Shown: in pieces, positions 26,701-37,733 of the stretch
Layout: every line of letters starts with the position of its first letter
Numbering within the stretch: the first letter of the stretch is position 1
Assembly (NCBI GenBank): GCA_032209605.1
Contig: JASFXZ010000001.1
Span: forward strand, 36,708,619 to 36,772,618
Length of the DNA stretch: 64,000 bases
Reading direction: 5' to 3'
Origin: Mactromeris polynyma
Taxonomy: Eukaryota > Mollusca > Bivalvia > Venerida > Mactridae
Made by a program: the position numbers and the translations under genes
Notes under the pieces: generated by a model
What the model was told of the DNA's origin: nothing
The model's input: only the letters and a program-made list of their open reading frames with translations
Database searches by the model: none

Positions 26701-29700
26701 ATATGTCTTGGCAAATAAAACTTGCAAAGGTAATCAAATAACTTCTTTTAAAAATGATATCGATATGTAACAGAAAATATGGTTCAACGGACGATGCGAA
26801 CTTGTCGTTTTTTTTCAGTTTCTTCCAGGGAAATATTAAGGCTAAAGTTCATCCTGCAAGTCTCTAAGAAAAACTTTGGCTGGTTGCCGGAAAAGGTTTT
26901 CGATATTTTGGCAAACTGAAAGCATACCTCATGAATGTGTCAGGCAATGATGCTTTCAAAGCATACTTTACTAAACGTGGTTTGAGAAAGTGTTCCATTA
27001 ATAATCGAGAGGCCGATGACTGTCTCAGTTTTCCCCTGTGGTTATATTGATACTACAGTGTCTTGTAATCAGTACTAAATCCGGTCTTTGTCTGCTTATT
27101 GTTTTGTCTTTCAACTGATAGAATGTGCATCAAATTGCACGAGAATTTCGTTCAATTGCATGCACCATTTATAATGTATTTTGGCGAGTTACTGCTAACC
27201 GTTATTACATCTTGCAATTTTACACCAAGTATACAGTCCGCTGCTGTAAAGTTATATTTGTCGCACTGAACAAGTATGACCCAATTTGACAAAATGACTG
27301 CAGACAGTACTTGGTTAATGAGTGGGTGTATATTGTAGGTCCGACACTCGAGTATTGGAATACAGGACGCCAGCAAGGCAGACTGGGTCCAATCAACCCT
27401 GCCGGAACAGCATCACCGAAACGAATCGTTACCACGCCATCAACGATTCGCGATTTCACCATACCCTTACCGTCCAATGACGCAAACAGAGAAACAACCA
27501 GAAGTCGCCAAGATATCCAAGCAGACATCGATCCAAGACTCAATGTGACAAGTAGGTTGTTTCTCTAAGATGATCAAGTATTTAATATATTGTGCATTTT
27601 CTAGATTCTGCTTTTTCCTGTTAAACTCACTACAGTGAGTTTATTACAAGCATGTTCGCACCTGCCCGGAAAGCTTAGTTTGTTGAGCGCTGGGCTGTCA
27701 CCTGGGACATCCGGTTCGATTCCCGGACAGGGCATGTAATTCTGTATCATTTTGTCCACCACCTTCGATGCATGTATTTGTCAGCTGCATAACAATATCT
27801 TCTTGTTTTAAATATAGCGAAAGTTATGTTCCTAAATCATGTTTTTGAAGGCAAGCATTAGTGTAAAATTTGATCTTGATATATGTAATATCCACTGGTG
27901 TCGTTCAATTCCCATCCAAATCCACAGGGTTCAGGATTCATCTTACCACGTAAATTTAAAACATTTTCATTTATAACGAGATTCAAATAGTTACTTTGTA
28001 TAGAAACACTGTGGGGGTCCAGTGTTCCGCATACCTTCTATCTTCAGTCATAATGTCAATCTATACAAATTGTGAATCGCCAACAGAGTGACAAAATATA
28101 TGCTGACAGTGCGATATACGCTTACATAAGCTTAGAAGTTGATATTAATATAGCAAGTGGCAAAGTTTAGGAAAATTAGGGCATTTATAATATTCTATTT
28201 TAAATTTCATTCTTTAAATGTTTCTGTGTGTTGACTGATAGTTTTGGTACGGCCCCCATAAGCTATACATTTTTTATTAAATTAGATCAAAGTTTGCATA
28301 TTCCTTGTTTTTTTCTGTTCCTTGATGTTTTACATCTCCTTACTTATAATTACTTATATAATATAATAATATTAGTTTGTAGTCGGCATCCAATGAATTG
28401 TGCAGGGAGGCTCTATATTGTGCAGGAAGGCTCTATATTGTGCAGGGAGGCTCTATATTGTGCAGGGATGCTCTATATTGTGCAGGGAGGCTCTATATTG
28501 TGTAGGAAGGCTCTATATTGTGCAGGAAGGCTCTATATTGTGCAGGAAGGCTCTATATTGTGCAGGGAGGCTCTATATTGTGCAGGAAGGCTCTATATTG
28601 TGCAGGGAGGCTCTATATTGTGCAGGGAGGCTCTATATTGTGCAGGGAGGCTCTATATTGTGCAGGGAGGCTCTATATTGTGCAGGGAGGCTCTATATTG
28701 TGCAGGGAGGCTCTATATTGTGCAGGGAGGCTCTATATTGTGTAGGAAGGCTCTATATTGTGCAGGAATGCTCTATATTGTGCAGGGAGGCTCTATATTG
28801 TGCAGGGAGGCTCTATATTGTGCAGGGAGGCTCTATATTGTGCAGGGAGGCTCTATATTGTGCAGGGAGGCTCTATATTGTGCAGGGAGGCTCTATATTG
28901 TGCAGGGAGGCTCTTTATTGTGCAGGAATGCTCTATATTGTGCAGGGAGGCTCTATATTGTGCAGGGAGGCTCTATATTGTGCAGGGAGGCTCTATATTG
29001 TGCAGGGAGGCTCTATATTGTGCAGGGAGGCTCTATATTGTGCAGGGAGGCTCTATATTGTGCAGGAATGCTCTATATTGTGCAGGGAGGCTCTATATTG
29101 TGCAGGGAGCCTCTATATTGAGCAGGGAGGCTCTATAGTTTGCATGTGGCTTTTGCTTTGCTTCTCCTTCCTGATAAGTATTGTTGGTATTTGTCCATGT
29201 GTAAGATTTGTCATTGTTTGTCAAAAAGTATGAATTTCGGAAATGTAACGATGAAGTGAGTGGTCGGCATGACGACAAACTGGTTTATATCACCATATAT
29301 ATTACTAGACGTTCCCAATTTGTATACTAGTTAACTTTAAGTCTCTCTTTATGATTGTTGTGCATTCCAGAGTTGTTCCTCTCTTCGGCACTTTTAAGTG
29401 TTAATATTATACACCCTCCTCATCCCTAGTCTGAAGGGGTTACTCTAACGATCTAGGTGGCGATCGGTTTTATGAATGTAGGCTTTCTTGTGCCGCTCCT
29501 CCTCTCTGTAATCGCATACGATTCATTATTTACTTTCCCGACTTTACCATAAGTTGTTCATAGCACTAGGCGATTCTAACAGGACATACAATAACACTCA
29601 CATGCTCTAATGCAGTCTTACTAGCCATAATTTATATGCAATAATACTTTGTGGAATCATAAAGTCACAGTAATGTATCTATACAATTCTTTAAAAGCGG

Positions 29701-32445
29701 TGATGGATTGTATGCATTTCTCAACTTTCTATCTAAGCAATTGCAAGTTAGGGCTAACACTCAGGAAGTTCTATTGGCTGAAATTGAAGATTATAGCTCC
29801 TGACTCGGGCTATAGTAGGTTACTGTGATTTATCTCGTTATCATTATCACTGTATATTTATGTTTATTTATTTCACTGTTCGTTTTGTGTTGGTGATAGT
29901 GTGAGATTGGGCGCACCGTTTTGGCGTCTAGCCACTGGCCGTTCCGAAGCGATACTCCTTTTTTCAATGATCATTTATGTTTACCTTGTTTGTCTTGTGT
30001 CCCCTTCGTTTATGTAGTTGTTTACATACATGTGTATTTTATTCCATATCTCCTTTGGCTTTTTAGATGGCTTTGTATTTAGTAGAATGTCCTGCTCGAC
30101 TTATCGGCATTCATAGTAACACATGTACTTTTTATTTCCCTCTGATTTCATAACAACTTAGGAAATAAAACAGCAAAGAAAGAGCAGGCTAATTTCACAC
30201 CGAAATATTCAGCATTAAAAAACGGTTGTAATGCATTGACCCTACTTTATTATCATTTATTATAAGTGTATTAATTGTTCTTGCGAATCTTACCGTTGCT
30301 GTAGGCACTTGGATGAGAGATATGACAGTAACTTCATATTAATCAAACCGTCGTGGGTATTTCAAAAATGATACTTTTTGCTTACGCCTAATTCAGCTTA
30401 GTCCATTTTAGCAACTGCGTCATCTAGTAGATATTCCTTTGATTGCATTATTTCGATTATTGTCATTTTATGGCGATACAAACTTTTCATATTCCATTTT
30501 AAGGGCATAAAGTATATTATAAGCTAGATGTTTAAACCGAAATAAATCCCCTTTTATATGGCAACATAGTTACTCCATATTTCCTGATCCCTAAGATGGA
30601 ATGTCAAAGTCAATATCAGAAATGATTGATGCATAACCTATGGAACCAGTGGCAATAAGTTTGGTTATAACTTCGACATTATTTGTTTATTAACCTTGTT
30701 CAGATATATGAGATGGATTAACCTTGTTCAGATATATGAGATGGACTACCGGTATTTCTTCGAACATTTCTATGTGTGACTTAATAAAACAATTTTGTTA
30801 ATTTGTGTAACTTTATTTTTTTAGACTGTGGTGGAAAACCGGCAGATATCTATTTTGCACTGGATGCATCAAATAGTATTTGGCCAATCGACTTCAAGAA
30901 GCAACTGGGTTTTATTCGCGATTTAATAAGCATGTTCGACATCTCCCCTAAAAAGACGCGAGTTGGACTAATTACATTCAGTGACAGAGTGCGGCCAATC
31001 TTTGATTTCAATACTGAACAAGAAAAGAGCATTTTATTTAAACACATGGAGAACATTACATTTATGAGCGGACGCACAAAAACTGCTGATGCATTAAAAT
31101 TTGTGCACGAGCAGGGATTCTCGCGAGACGTTGCGAGACCGGAAGTTGCACACATCATGTTCATATTTACAGATGGGATTTCAAAAAGACCACACGAAAC
31201 GGCGAGAGAAGCTGAACTTGCCAAAAGAGACGGTATTTATGTGTTTGCTATAGGCATCGGAATGAGCGTTGAAAGAACGGAACTGCGTGACATAGCGAGT
31301 GACCCGGATGACGACTTTGTGTTCCACGTCAGCAATTTCAGTGTTCTAAACACGATAAAGAACATTCTGGCTATCAAAACGTGTGCGATTGAGCCTGAAA
31401 ATTTCGTCCGTGATCAAGCAGAATTAAGTAAGTGTAATGCATACACATGCACATTTTGTTACACTTCAGCTAATTCTATATTTTAATACAACGAAATAAT
31501 TATCGTTTATTGAGCTAGAAATTTATGTCTGAATAGCGAAAGGTACATGTATATGGCAAATGGTGTCGACTACATGTAAGAGGCCCATTGTTTGTGCCGA
31601 GATTCGAATCCATAGTCTAAATTTAAATGTATGAGTTCCACATGCACCTCAGATTGAACATGTTTTTGTTTTCCCTACGAGACGAAAACCAATGTCCAAG
31701 TATACACAATTGTATATGGTCAAATATCGACGGTTCGGCAACGTGATACAGAGAATTGTCTGAAAAAATCATCTCCGCTTTGTTGGAAAAGACGTGTACA
31801 TTTCATTATATTGTTTGTCTATTAACTAACTGCCAATGATGTTTCTTTCGTATGAAACTTATTCGCTGTTTATTTCCAGCATGTCCAGTTACAAGTCCAA
31901 CGGATTTGATGTTTGTGTACGATTCCGCCCAACTCGGAATTCCTCGTACCCGACGAATAACCAAGTTCGTGTATGACGTCACTAGCGCATTGAATATGGA
32001 TTCGGGTAACCTGAAGGTAGGGAGATTAATGGAGAACTGTTTGTCGTCTGCGGATGTTTATCTAACAGGGCAGAAGGTAGCAATGGATTTTGATGGTATT
32101 GATTTTCCGGACTTCCGGCGAATGATACGAAAACTGTCCGCTCAAGGCTACGCGCAACCATACGGTGCAAGAAGGTTCTCTAAGAAGGTGGCTGTGCTAT
32201 TTTTGGACGACGATATGGAGAATTTGAAGCAAGCCGCAGACGAAATAGCGCGTCTTCGAGAAACACACGTCATGGTTGTGACGATTGGAGACACGGACTT
32301 ATTTACGGCAGCTTCGTTCTCTTCAAGACCCGCGAACGATTATATTGTACACATACCTTCGTATAAATACTTACACACCGCAAAATCTACATTATTACAG
32401 AAATTGTGCAAAGTTTTTGATAAAACAGACCTTGTAATTAACTGA
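14745..32445 (+). CDS. Secreted triple vWA-domain protein (matrilin / collagen VI-like), 7 exons
   Basis: Exons: 14745-14783, 19674-19710, 25059-25345, 26438-26729, 27339-27551, 30825-31427, 31880-32445. All introns are GT-AG and every junction phase agrees (0,1,0,1,1,1), giving 2037 nt and 678 aa. Residues 1 to about 20 form a hydrophobic signal peptide. vWA1 (about 34-217) has D40-S42-S44, a TNTGDAL loop and ITDG at D147. A Thr/Ser/Pro spacer (219-290) follows. vWA2 (about 297-476) has D303-S305-S307 and FTDG. vWA3 (about 499-667) is degenerate: DSAQL replaces DxSxS and LDDD replaces TDG. Each domain is bracketed by cysteines (C28/C217, C291/C476, C492/C667). vWA proteins of this layout are extracellular matrix or adhesion proteins that bind collagen or other ligands through Mg2+. 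The exact ligand cannot be inferred. The full exon chain is my reconstruction; a missed small exon is possible. Confidence 0.9.
15336..15520 (+). repeat. tRNA-derived SINE
   Basis: An A-box-like ccaagtggtataggcaacc and a B-box-like ggcttgaatcccgg are spaced as in a tRNA, followed by an unrelated tail. No mature tRNA fold closes, so this is a SINE and not a tRNA gene. Lies in vWA intron 1. Confidence 0.6.
15775..16635 (+). repeat. GTTACTGCT / ACTACT low-complexity array
   Basis: Degenerate trinucleotide array built from ctact, gttact and gctgtt blocks, with internal higher-order copies (for example around 16370 and 16560, atgttgttattgctac). Its 319-codon open frame is only repeat translation. 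Lies in vWA intron 1. Confidence 0.88.
16640..17960. other. vWA intron 1, nothing recognised
   Basis: AT-rich intron sequence between two arrays; no exon or element seen. Confidence 0.4.
17969..18606 (+). repeat. 33-bp tandem array with 99-bp higher order
   Basis: About 19 copies of a 33-bp unit (aagcagccttgtcctattg...). From about 18200 every third unit is the variant aacagcagtgtcattttg, recurring near 18206, 18305, 18404 and 18503, giving a 99-bp trimer. The words ttttatcattgtgaagcag flank the array at both ends. Open on both strands because 33 is a multiple of three. Lies in vWA intron 1. Confidence 0.92.
18607..21715. other. vWA introns 1 and 2, nothing but exon 2
   Basis: Apart from the 37-nt exon at 19674 I find no coding or repeat structure. 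Confidence 0.4.
19674..19710 (+). CDS. vWA gene exon 2 (end of signal peptide)
   Basis: A strong pyrimidine-rich acceptor (ttttctttttcag) is followed by 37 nt encoding LFTARAQRLAPT plus one base, then a GTAACC donor. It joins phase 0 to phase 1, as both neighbours require. Confidence 0.8.
21716..22360. repeat. Long pure pyrimidine tract (CTCTCTCC-rich), about 60-bp periodic
   Basis: About 640 bases almost entirely C and T on the plus strand, with a repeated block containing ccatctgcctccctccatct. The complementary strand reads as Arg/Glu/Gly-rich ORFs, which are artefacts. Lies in vWA intron 2. Confidence 0.88.
22361..23399. other. vWA intron 2, nothing recognised
   Basis: AT-rich intron with no exon or element that I can support. 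Confidence 0.4.
23400..23636 (-). repeat. Bivalve-type tRNA-derived SINE
   Basis: On the minus strand: tRNA-like head (gggcgagtggtta A box; gcgggttcgattccc B box), then the central words ggttctacccaggt and ggtcttcctccaccc. This head-plus-core layout is characteristic of SINEs widespread in bivalve genomes. Lies in vWA intron 2. Confidence 0.7.
23637..24574. other. vWA intron 2, nothing recognised
   Basis: Contains a short G run at 23752-23761 and otherwise AT-rich sequence without coding signal. Confidence 0.35.
24575..24745 (+). repeat. Bivalve-type tRNA-derived SINE, deleted head
   Basis: Begins cctccgtgaccgagaggtt, lacks most of the tRNA anticodon region, then continues with ccagctgccttatggaaggt, tatacccaggt and the cacctggagtctt core. 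Same family as 23400-23636, opposite strand. Confidence 0.65.
25059..25345 (+). CDS. vWA gene exon 3 (first half of vWA1)
   Basis: Acceptor ttttctcttttacag. Encodes residues 26-121, including the opening cysteine C28, the MIDAS signature DTSSS at 40-44, the VGVVTF strand and the TNTGDALR loop. Ends in phase 0 at a GTAAAC donor. Confidence 0.93.
25811..26361 (+). repeat. 92-bp tandem array, six copies
   Basis: The unit starts tcccaagtgtccgccatacg, with starts at 25811, 25903, 25995, 26087, 26179 and 26271. Copies differ by few substitutions, so the array is young. It fills half of the 1.1-kb intron that splits vWA1. Confidence 0.95.
26438..26729 (+). CDS. vWA gene exon 4 (second half of vWA1)
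   Basis: Starts in phase 0 after ctatctattatag and encodes residues 122-218. It contains VAVVITDGKS (MIDAS aspartate D147), the GIHVFAIGVG strand and the closing cysteine C217. Donor GTAATC, phase 1. The join to exon 3 gives the family-typical GDALRYM with no gap. Confidence 0.93.
27339..27551 (+). CDS. vWA gene exon 5 (low-complexity spacer)
   Basis: Encodes residues 219-290 between vWA1 and vWA2. The segment is rich in T, S, P, R and N, has no cysteine and no recognisable fold, and looks like a flexible linker. Phase 1 at both ends makes it skippable without changing frame. Acceptor tgtatattgtag, donor GTAGGT. Confidence 0.78.
27655..27785 (+). repeat. tRNA-derived SINE, second family
   Basis: gcccggaaagcttagtttgt, gcgctgggctgtcacc and B box ccggttcgattcccgg, then the tail attttgtccaccacc. 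Shares head and tail words with 34920-35085 (minus) and 43305-43480. Lies in vWA intron 5. Confidence 0.65.
27786..28400. other. vWA intron 5, nothing recognised
   Basis: AT-rich intron sequence up to the 20-bp array. Confidence 0.4.
28401..29140 (+). repeat. 20-bp tandem array, 37 copies
   Basis: 37 head-to-tail copies of tgcagggaggctctatattg with no length change. Substitutions are limited to a few positions (gggagg/ggaagg/ggaatg/gggatg, tgc/tgt). Because 60 bp is 20 codons, several frames stay open throughout; these are not genes. Lies in vWA intron 5. Confidence 0.97.
29141..30689. other. vWA intron 5, nothing recognised
   Basis: No exon or mobile element identified between the 20-bp array and exon 6. 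Confidence 0.4.
30690..30745 (+). repeat. 28-bp direct duplication before exon 6
   Basis: The word ttaaccttgttcagatatat occurs at 30690 and again at 30718, two tandem copies 80-130 bases upstream of the exon 6 acceptor. Confidence 0.85.
30825..31427 (+). CDS. vWA gene exon 6 (complete vWA2)
   Basis: One 603-nt exon carries the whole second vWA domain, unlike vWA1, which is split by an intron. Key residues are C291, DASNS at 303-307, KTADAL, FTDGIS, VFAIGIG and C476. Phase 1-1 boundaries (acceptor tttattttttttag, donor GTAAGT) make it a symmetric, shufflable domain exon. Confidence 0.94.
31880..32445 (+). CDS. vWA gene exon 7 (degenerate vWA3 and stop)
   Basis: Encodes residues 491-678 and ends with TGA at 32443-32445. 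The alternation of strands and helices and the flanking cysteines (C492, C667) fit a vWA fold. The metal site is gone: DSAQL replaces DxSxS and FLDDDM replaces the TDG loop. It probably has a structural role or binds without metal. Confidence 0.88.
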
Positions 32446-32514
32446 GATATTGCGCGGTTCATAACTGCTTACGTTATAGTGAAAAGGGCGCGGCGTCAAC
32501 ATATTGTTGACATA

Positions 32515-32520
32515 AATAAA
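32515..32520 (+). promoter_or_regulatory. Polyadenylation signal of the vWA gene
   Basis: AATAAA 70 bases after the stop codon; the first canonical signal downstream, giving a short 3' UTR. Confidence 0.6.
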
Positions 32521-33080
32521 GCCACCGTTTATACTGTGATATAATTATTTAACTACATGAAGGCCAACGGCCTCCTGGCTATGCTGTTTAATTCATATAT
32601 GTACATAATGCCTGCTGTATAAATTAAGCGATGTGATGTGTCGGCTGTATGTATGCTTTTCAGCTGCATGTGTTATTAATGGTTCTAGTATCTTGTAAAT
32701 TATAGGTGTTGTAAGTTGATTGATTTATTAAAAAAAATGTAATTATTTAGCGTTACATATACGGACATTTAGACATTCGAGTTACATACAATGTTTTTGA
32801 ATTAAACAAACACTAATGTCAGACTGATTACATGCAAGAAGTTCACGAGAATTTTGTCAGACATTTGTTTGTCGACAGAAAGTTTTGTTATTTTTTGTGA
32901 ATTTCTGTTCAATTTGGTGTCTAACTTATATTGATCTTTTGTACAGAATTAAAATTATTATCGTTGTTTTGTAGTTGTAGAAATTCTTACAGCCTTCAGT
33001 AGCTCTCTATTTATGGCGACTGCGCTGTTACATTTGATCTCTTTTTCAAATAGAGATGTTGAACTTGACTGAAGATAATA

Positions 33081-34595
33081 CAGTAAAACAACACCTAATA
33101 AACACCTCAATAATGAGACCACACTTTTCAAGTCCATTTACACTGTTGTGTTCTTTATTCAACCTCAGTAGTTAGACCACCTCAATATTAAGACCACACT
33201 TTTCAAGTCCATTTACACTGTTGTGTTCTTTATTCAACCTCAATATTTAGACCACCTCAATATTAAGACCACACTTTTCAAGTCCATTTACACTGTTGTG
33301 TTCTTTATTCAACCTCAATATTTAGACCACCTCAATATTAAGACCACACTTTTCAAGTCCATTTACACTGTTGTGTTCTTTATTCAACCTCAATATTTAG
33401 ACCACCTCAATATTAAGACCACACTTTTCAAGTCCATTTACACTGTTGTGTTCTTTATTCAAACTTCAATATGTAGACCACCTCAATATTAAGACCACAC
33501 TTTTCAAGTCCATTTACACTGTTGTGTTCTTTCTTCAACCTCAATATGTAGACCACCTCAATATTAAGACCACACTTTTCAAGTCAATTTACACTGTTGT
33601 GTTCTTTATTCAACCTCAATATTTAGACCACCTCAATAATAAGACCACACTTTTCAAGTCCATTTACACTGTTGTGTTCTTTATTCAACCTCAATATGTA
33701 GACCACCTCAATATTAAGACCACACTTTTCATGTCAATTTACACTGTTGTGTTCTTTATTCAACCTCAATATTTAGACCACCTCAATATTAAGACCACAC
33801 TTTTCAAGTCCATTTACACTGTTGTGTTCTTTATTCAACCTCAATATTTAGACCACCTCAATATTAAGACCACACTTTTCAAGTCCATTTACACTGTTGT
33901 GTTCTTTATTCAAACTTCAATAGTTAGTCCACCTCAATATTAAGACCACACTTTTCAAGTCCATTTACACTGTTGTGTTCTTTATTCAAACTTCAATATT
34001 TAGACCACCTCAATATTAAGACCACACTTTTCAAGTCCATTTACACTGTTGTGTTCTTTATTCAAACTTCAATATGTAGACCACCTCAATATTAAGACCA
34101 CACTTTTCAAGTCCATTTACACTGTTGTGTTCTTTCTTCAACCTCAATATGTAGACCACCTCAATATTAAGACCACACTTTTCAAGTCAATTTACACTGT
34201 TGTGTTCTTTATTCAACCTCAATATTTAGACCACCTCAATAATAAGACCACACTTTTCAAGTCCATTTACACTGTTGTGTTCTTTATTCAACCTCAATAT
34301 TTAGACCACCTCAATATTAAGACCACACTTTTCAAGTCCATTTACACTGTTGTGTTCTTTATTCAACCTCAATAGTTAGTCCACCTCAATATTAAGACCA
34401 CACTTTTCAAGTCCATTTACACTGTTGTGTTCTTTATTCAACCTCAATAGTTAGTCCACCTCAATATTAAGACCACACTTTTCAAGTCCATTTACACTGT
34501 TGTGTTCTTTATTCAACCTCAATATGTAGACCACCTCAATATTAAGACCATTTTTAAAGTGAGCCAAGGGTGGTCTTATTATTGAGCTTTTACTG
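33081..34595. mobile_element. pogo-like MITE expanded by an internal 75-bp array
   Basis: Left end CAGTAAAACAACACC and right end (reverse complement) CAGTAAAAGCTCAATAATAA, each flanked by TA. Termini match the MITEs at 13295 and 13904, but the element is 1515 bp because its interior has been amplified (next entry). Confidence 0.8.
33100..34560 (+). repeat. 75-bp tandem array, about 19 copies
   Basis: The unit contains aatattaagaccacac, ttttcaagtccatttacac and gtgttctttattcaacctc. The reverse complement of the MITE interior at 13350-13440 carries the same words (tttcaagtccatttgac, ctctttattcaatctc), so the unit derives from the MITE. The 75-bp period keeps a frame open; the VVFFIQPQYLDHL-type ORFs are artefacts. 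Confidence 0.95.
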
Positions 34596-34919
34596 TACAT
34601 GCTCTCCAACGCTGATGCATGGGGAAATTGGCAGGTGCTGGTAGAAGAGCAACTGAAATACTTTTGAAAACGGCATAAACACTACCGATCATGTGGAAAT
34701 GTTATCATTGGCTTGTCGGAGACCATGTTAATACTATGACATAATGTAACATATTATATATTATTTGTACACACCACGCCCTCAAACTTTTACATCAGAT
34801 CTTTCTCTTGTTGTTATTGAGGTTAACACAGTTTTCCAGCCAATTTTCCAGTGATACATGGCGGTCAGTTTAACTGAGCAGCACTCCTGGAATTAATGAT
34901 CAACCGTTATTAACTACAT

Positions 34920-35085
34920 GTACTTCTCTTCCGTTAGCAACTGATAATTTCTCCAAATGAACAGGATGAGAACACATCACCGTAGCCAAATGTCACAGAA
35001 GAACATGACCTGTCGCGACCGGGAATCGAAAACGGACCTTCCTGGTGACAGCCCAGTGCTCTTACAACTGAACTCACAAGGCGGG
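34920..35085 (-). repeat. tRNA-derived SINE, second family
   Basis: Minus strand: gagttcagttgtaagagcac, tgggctgtcacc, B box ttttcgattcccggtcgcga, tail tttggctacggtgatg. Matches 27655 and 43305. Confidence 0.55.
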
Positions 35086-37733
35086 ATATTCAAAAGAACT
35101 ATTTCAAGTATTAGACTTCACATATTCTTTACAATATTTCTCATATAAAGGAAACGTAGACGGAATACGCTGAAGAATAGTCTTGGAGTAAACATATATT
35201 TACTTGGCCAGTATTTAGTGTTTCATGCATACAAGTACTTGGCCAATTCGCTTTACCCCAAACAAGACGTACACTGGTCACGTGTGCAGAAACTAAAATA
35301 CATTTCACGTCGGCTATTTTACCAAAATGAACGTCTCTGCGCATTAAAATTGTTAATAAATCAGGGTGCCGTTTGTGACAAACAAACCATTCGTCACAGT
35401 AAAAACGCTTTATTACGAAGAATATGACTGTGTCGTATTTGCATGTTATCTTTCATAAACATCTGTTAATATATAAAACCACGTTAGATAACTGACACGG
35501 GGTTAACATCGATATATTCCAGAATCCAATCATCTACATTGCCGTTTTGCCTATACATGTATATTACAAATTTACTTGAGCAATCCCGGAGAGGCAATCG
35601 GATATATAGATGGGTGCTTCTGGAAAGACGACTTGCCCCGTAGTGGTGAAGCGAAGTGGCTACTGATTTGTACCTGTTTATGGATCTTCGAGATATTTTC
35701 AGTGTCCTAAATCTGTACAAAGGGAGACAATCAATACAAAGACTGTTATAGATATTTAGTTTGTTACTGAAGAATAACTTCCCTTTAGAGAGCAAAGTGC
35801 TTTAAGGCAAATTTTGCCACAAAACTATAATCTAAATTTAATCTGAACTACTTTGAATTCGTTAATATAAAGTTGGTATTTATAACAGCATCATCCCTAT
35901 TTAAAGGGCCAGCCATTTCTGATTTATGAAACACCTTTTCACTGAGCACGTCCATATCGCGATTCCTATCCATTAATGCCAAATTTCAGAGACATTTACC
36001 GTCTAGATTTTGCAACATTTTATTTTGAACAGAAGGTTTCCTAAATTTTACCAACGCATAATGAAACTGGAATGTGCAATGTTGCTTATTTCTTTCAAAA
36101 GTATGAATTATTTATAGCAAATGAAGTTCATTGTAGTTGTAAAACACAAGAAAATAAATTGACATTTTCGCCAAGTTATATCACTTCCAAGACTTCCAAC
36201 TAATGTATGTTCTAAATAGCATAGGGTGTTTTAGTAAATTACCTCCCTTCATCAATTATTACATACTTTTTTATTTTTTTTGCAATAAAAACATCTTATA
36301 AAGATTGATAGTGAATGACTACCTAGAATATTAAATAACTTGCAACTGCTTTGAAATTAAATGTAACATACATACAGTGTAGAATTCTATTTTAATTGTG
36401 TTAAACTGAAGGGAAATTACCCGCAAAGTTATGGGTTATGGTTAACCTATGGTAGATGGCTTAATATCAAGTGTGGTGCAAAGTGTTCTTCTTTACAAGT
36501 TTTATACCGTTTTTGCTTTGGTATACTTGCCGACGTTATTACAGATAATTATCTTATTTTACGACGCAAGAAGGAGAGGTTGTGTGTTTTCAATACGCAT
36601 AGAAGTTGAGTCATTAAGACGATATACATGTATATATATATCTATTGATTAAAGTCTCATCTTTGTACAAGTATAAATATACATATAGTATAGACAATAA
36701 AGAACATAAAAGCATTACACAAAGCCATTCAAATAAGAATTATACGAGACTATACAAGCATATACCTCATACATAAACTTATACAAAATGTATACGATAT
36801 ACTATAAGACTACCGTGTAGCCAAACTGTTAACATGAATATTTGATTAAGACCATTATAGTGTAACATTCACATAATCACATACAAACATAAGAATGAAT
36901 ATCTATCAGTTTTGTAAAAGAGTTGTTTGTAATGTAATAAAATGGACTCGTACATTATCTATATAAAAAACTTTCCCATAACATGGCAAGGGTATCGCCT
37001 TAACAAGAGGCTATGAAAACTTTTAAGTGAATGAATAGTTTCGCTGAATCACACTTGCTTTTTCTACGAATAAACGAGTTTGTATGAATACAAGTGAATG
37101 AAGATTTTTTCTACAAGACTCTGATATGAACAATGCAAATAGTATTGAAGCGAACGAATTTAACAATAATCGTTTCAGAAACCTTTTTGTAATGTAACTT
37201 GCGTTTTAATGGCATTGTGTATAATATGTTCATAGACTGACTGATATCAGTACTGGCTCTGTATTCAACCTTTTTAAAAATGCATTATGGATACACATAG
37301 AGCTATATCCTATTTGTCGAATATGTAATTATGCAATACACATCTTATCTTCGTAGAGCTAGCGTTATTCCATGCAGTTAAATGATACAGTGATGTTAGA
37401 CAGGTAAAATATACATTTTTGAAAATAGATGAAATATACAATAGTTAATCAACAGTATCAAAATATGCTTGTTTTATAACAATCGAACTAAATGTTAGCA
37501 AAAGGCTGTTCAATAATGTTTTGTAAATTTCGAGTCTTAGTCCGTGTTTCAGTCTGAAAATGTCTGTGATTAATGGTTACGTGGTAGTTACGTTAACACA
37601 TGGCCAACATTTCCTAGATCAGTAAGCGACATGTTGGAATGTCAGCCTTTTATCAGATCTCCATATCACAATTGAAATGTACTAAATATCTAACCGTATA
37701 TAGTAAAACAAATGTGTCAAGCACATATACAGT
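35086..37733. other. Region between the two convergent genes, nothing recognised
   Basis: AT-rich with short ORFs only. The sulfotransferase 3' UTR must extend leftward from 37733 into this stretch. Confidence 0.4.

Noticed and set aside
27660..27735. tRNA gene on the plus strand
   Set aside because: B box is intact but the D and anticodon arms do not fold properly, and the tail is shared with two other loci, so it is a SINE.
28228..29233. Open frames of 297 and 277 codons (LYIVQGGSILCREALYCAGR repeats)
   Set aside because: Direct translation of the 20-bp array in two frames at once.
33223..34375. Open frames repeating FFIQPQYLDHLNIKTTLFKS
   Set aside because: Translation of the 75-bp MITE-derived array.
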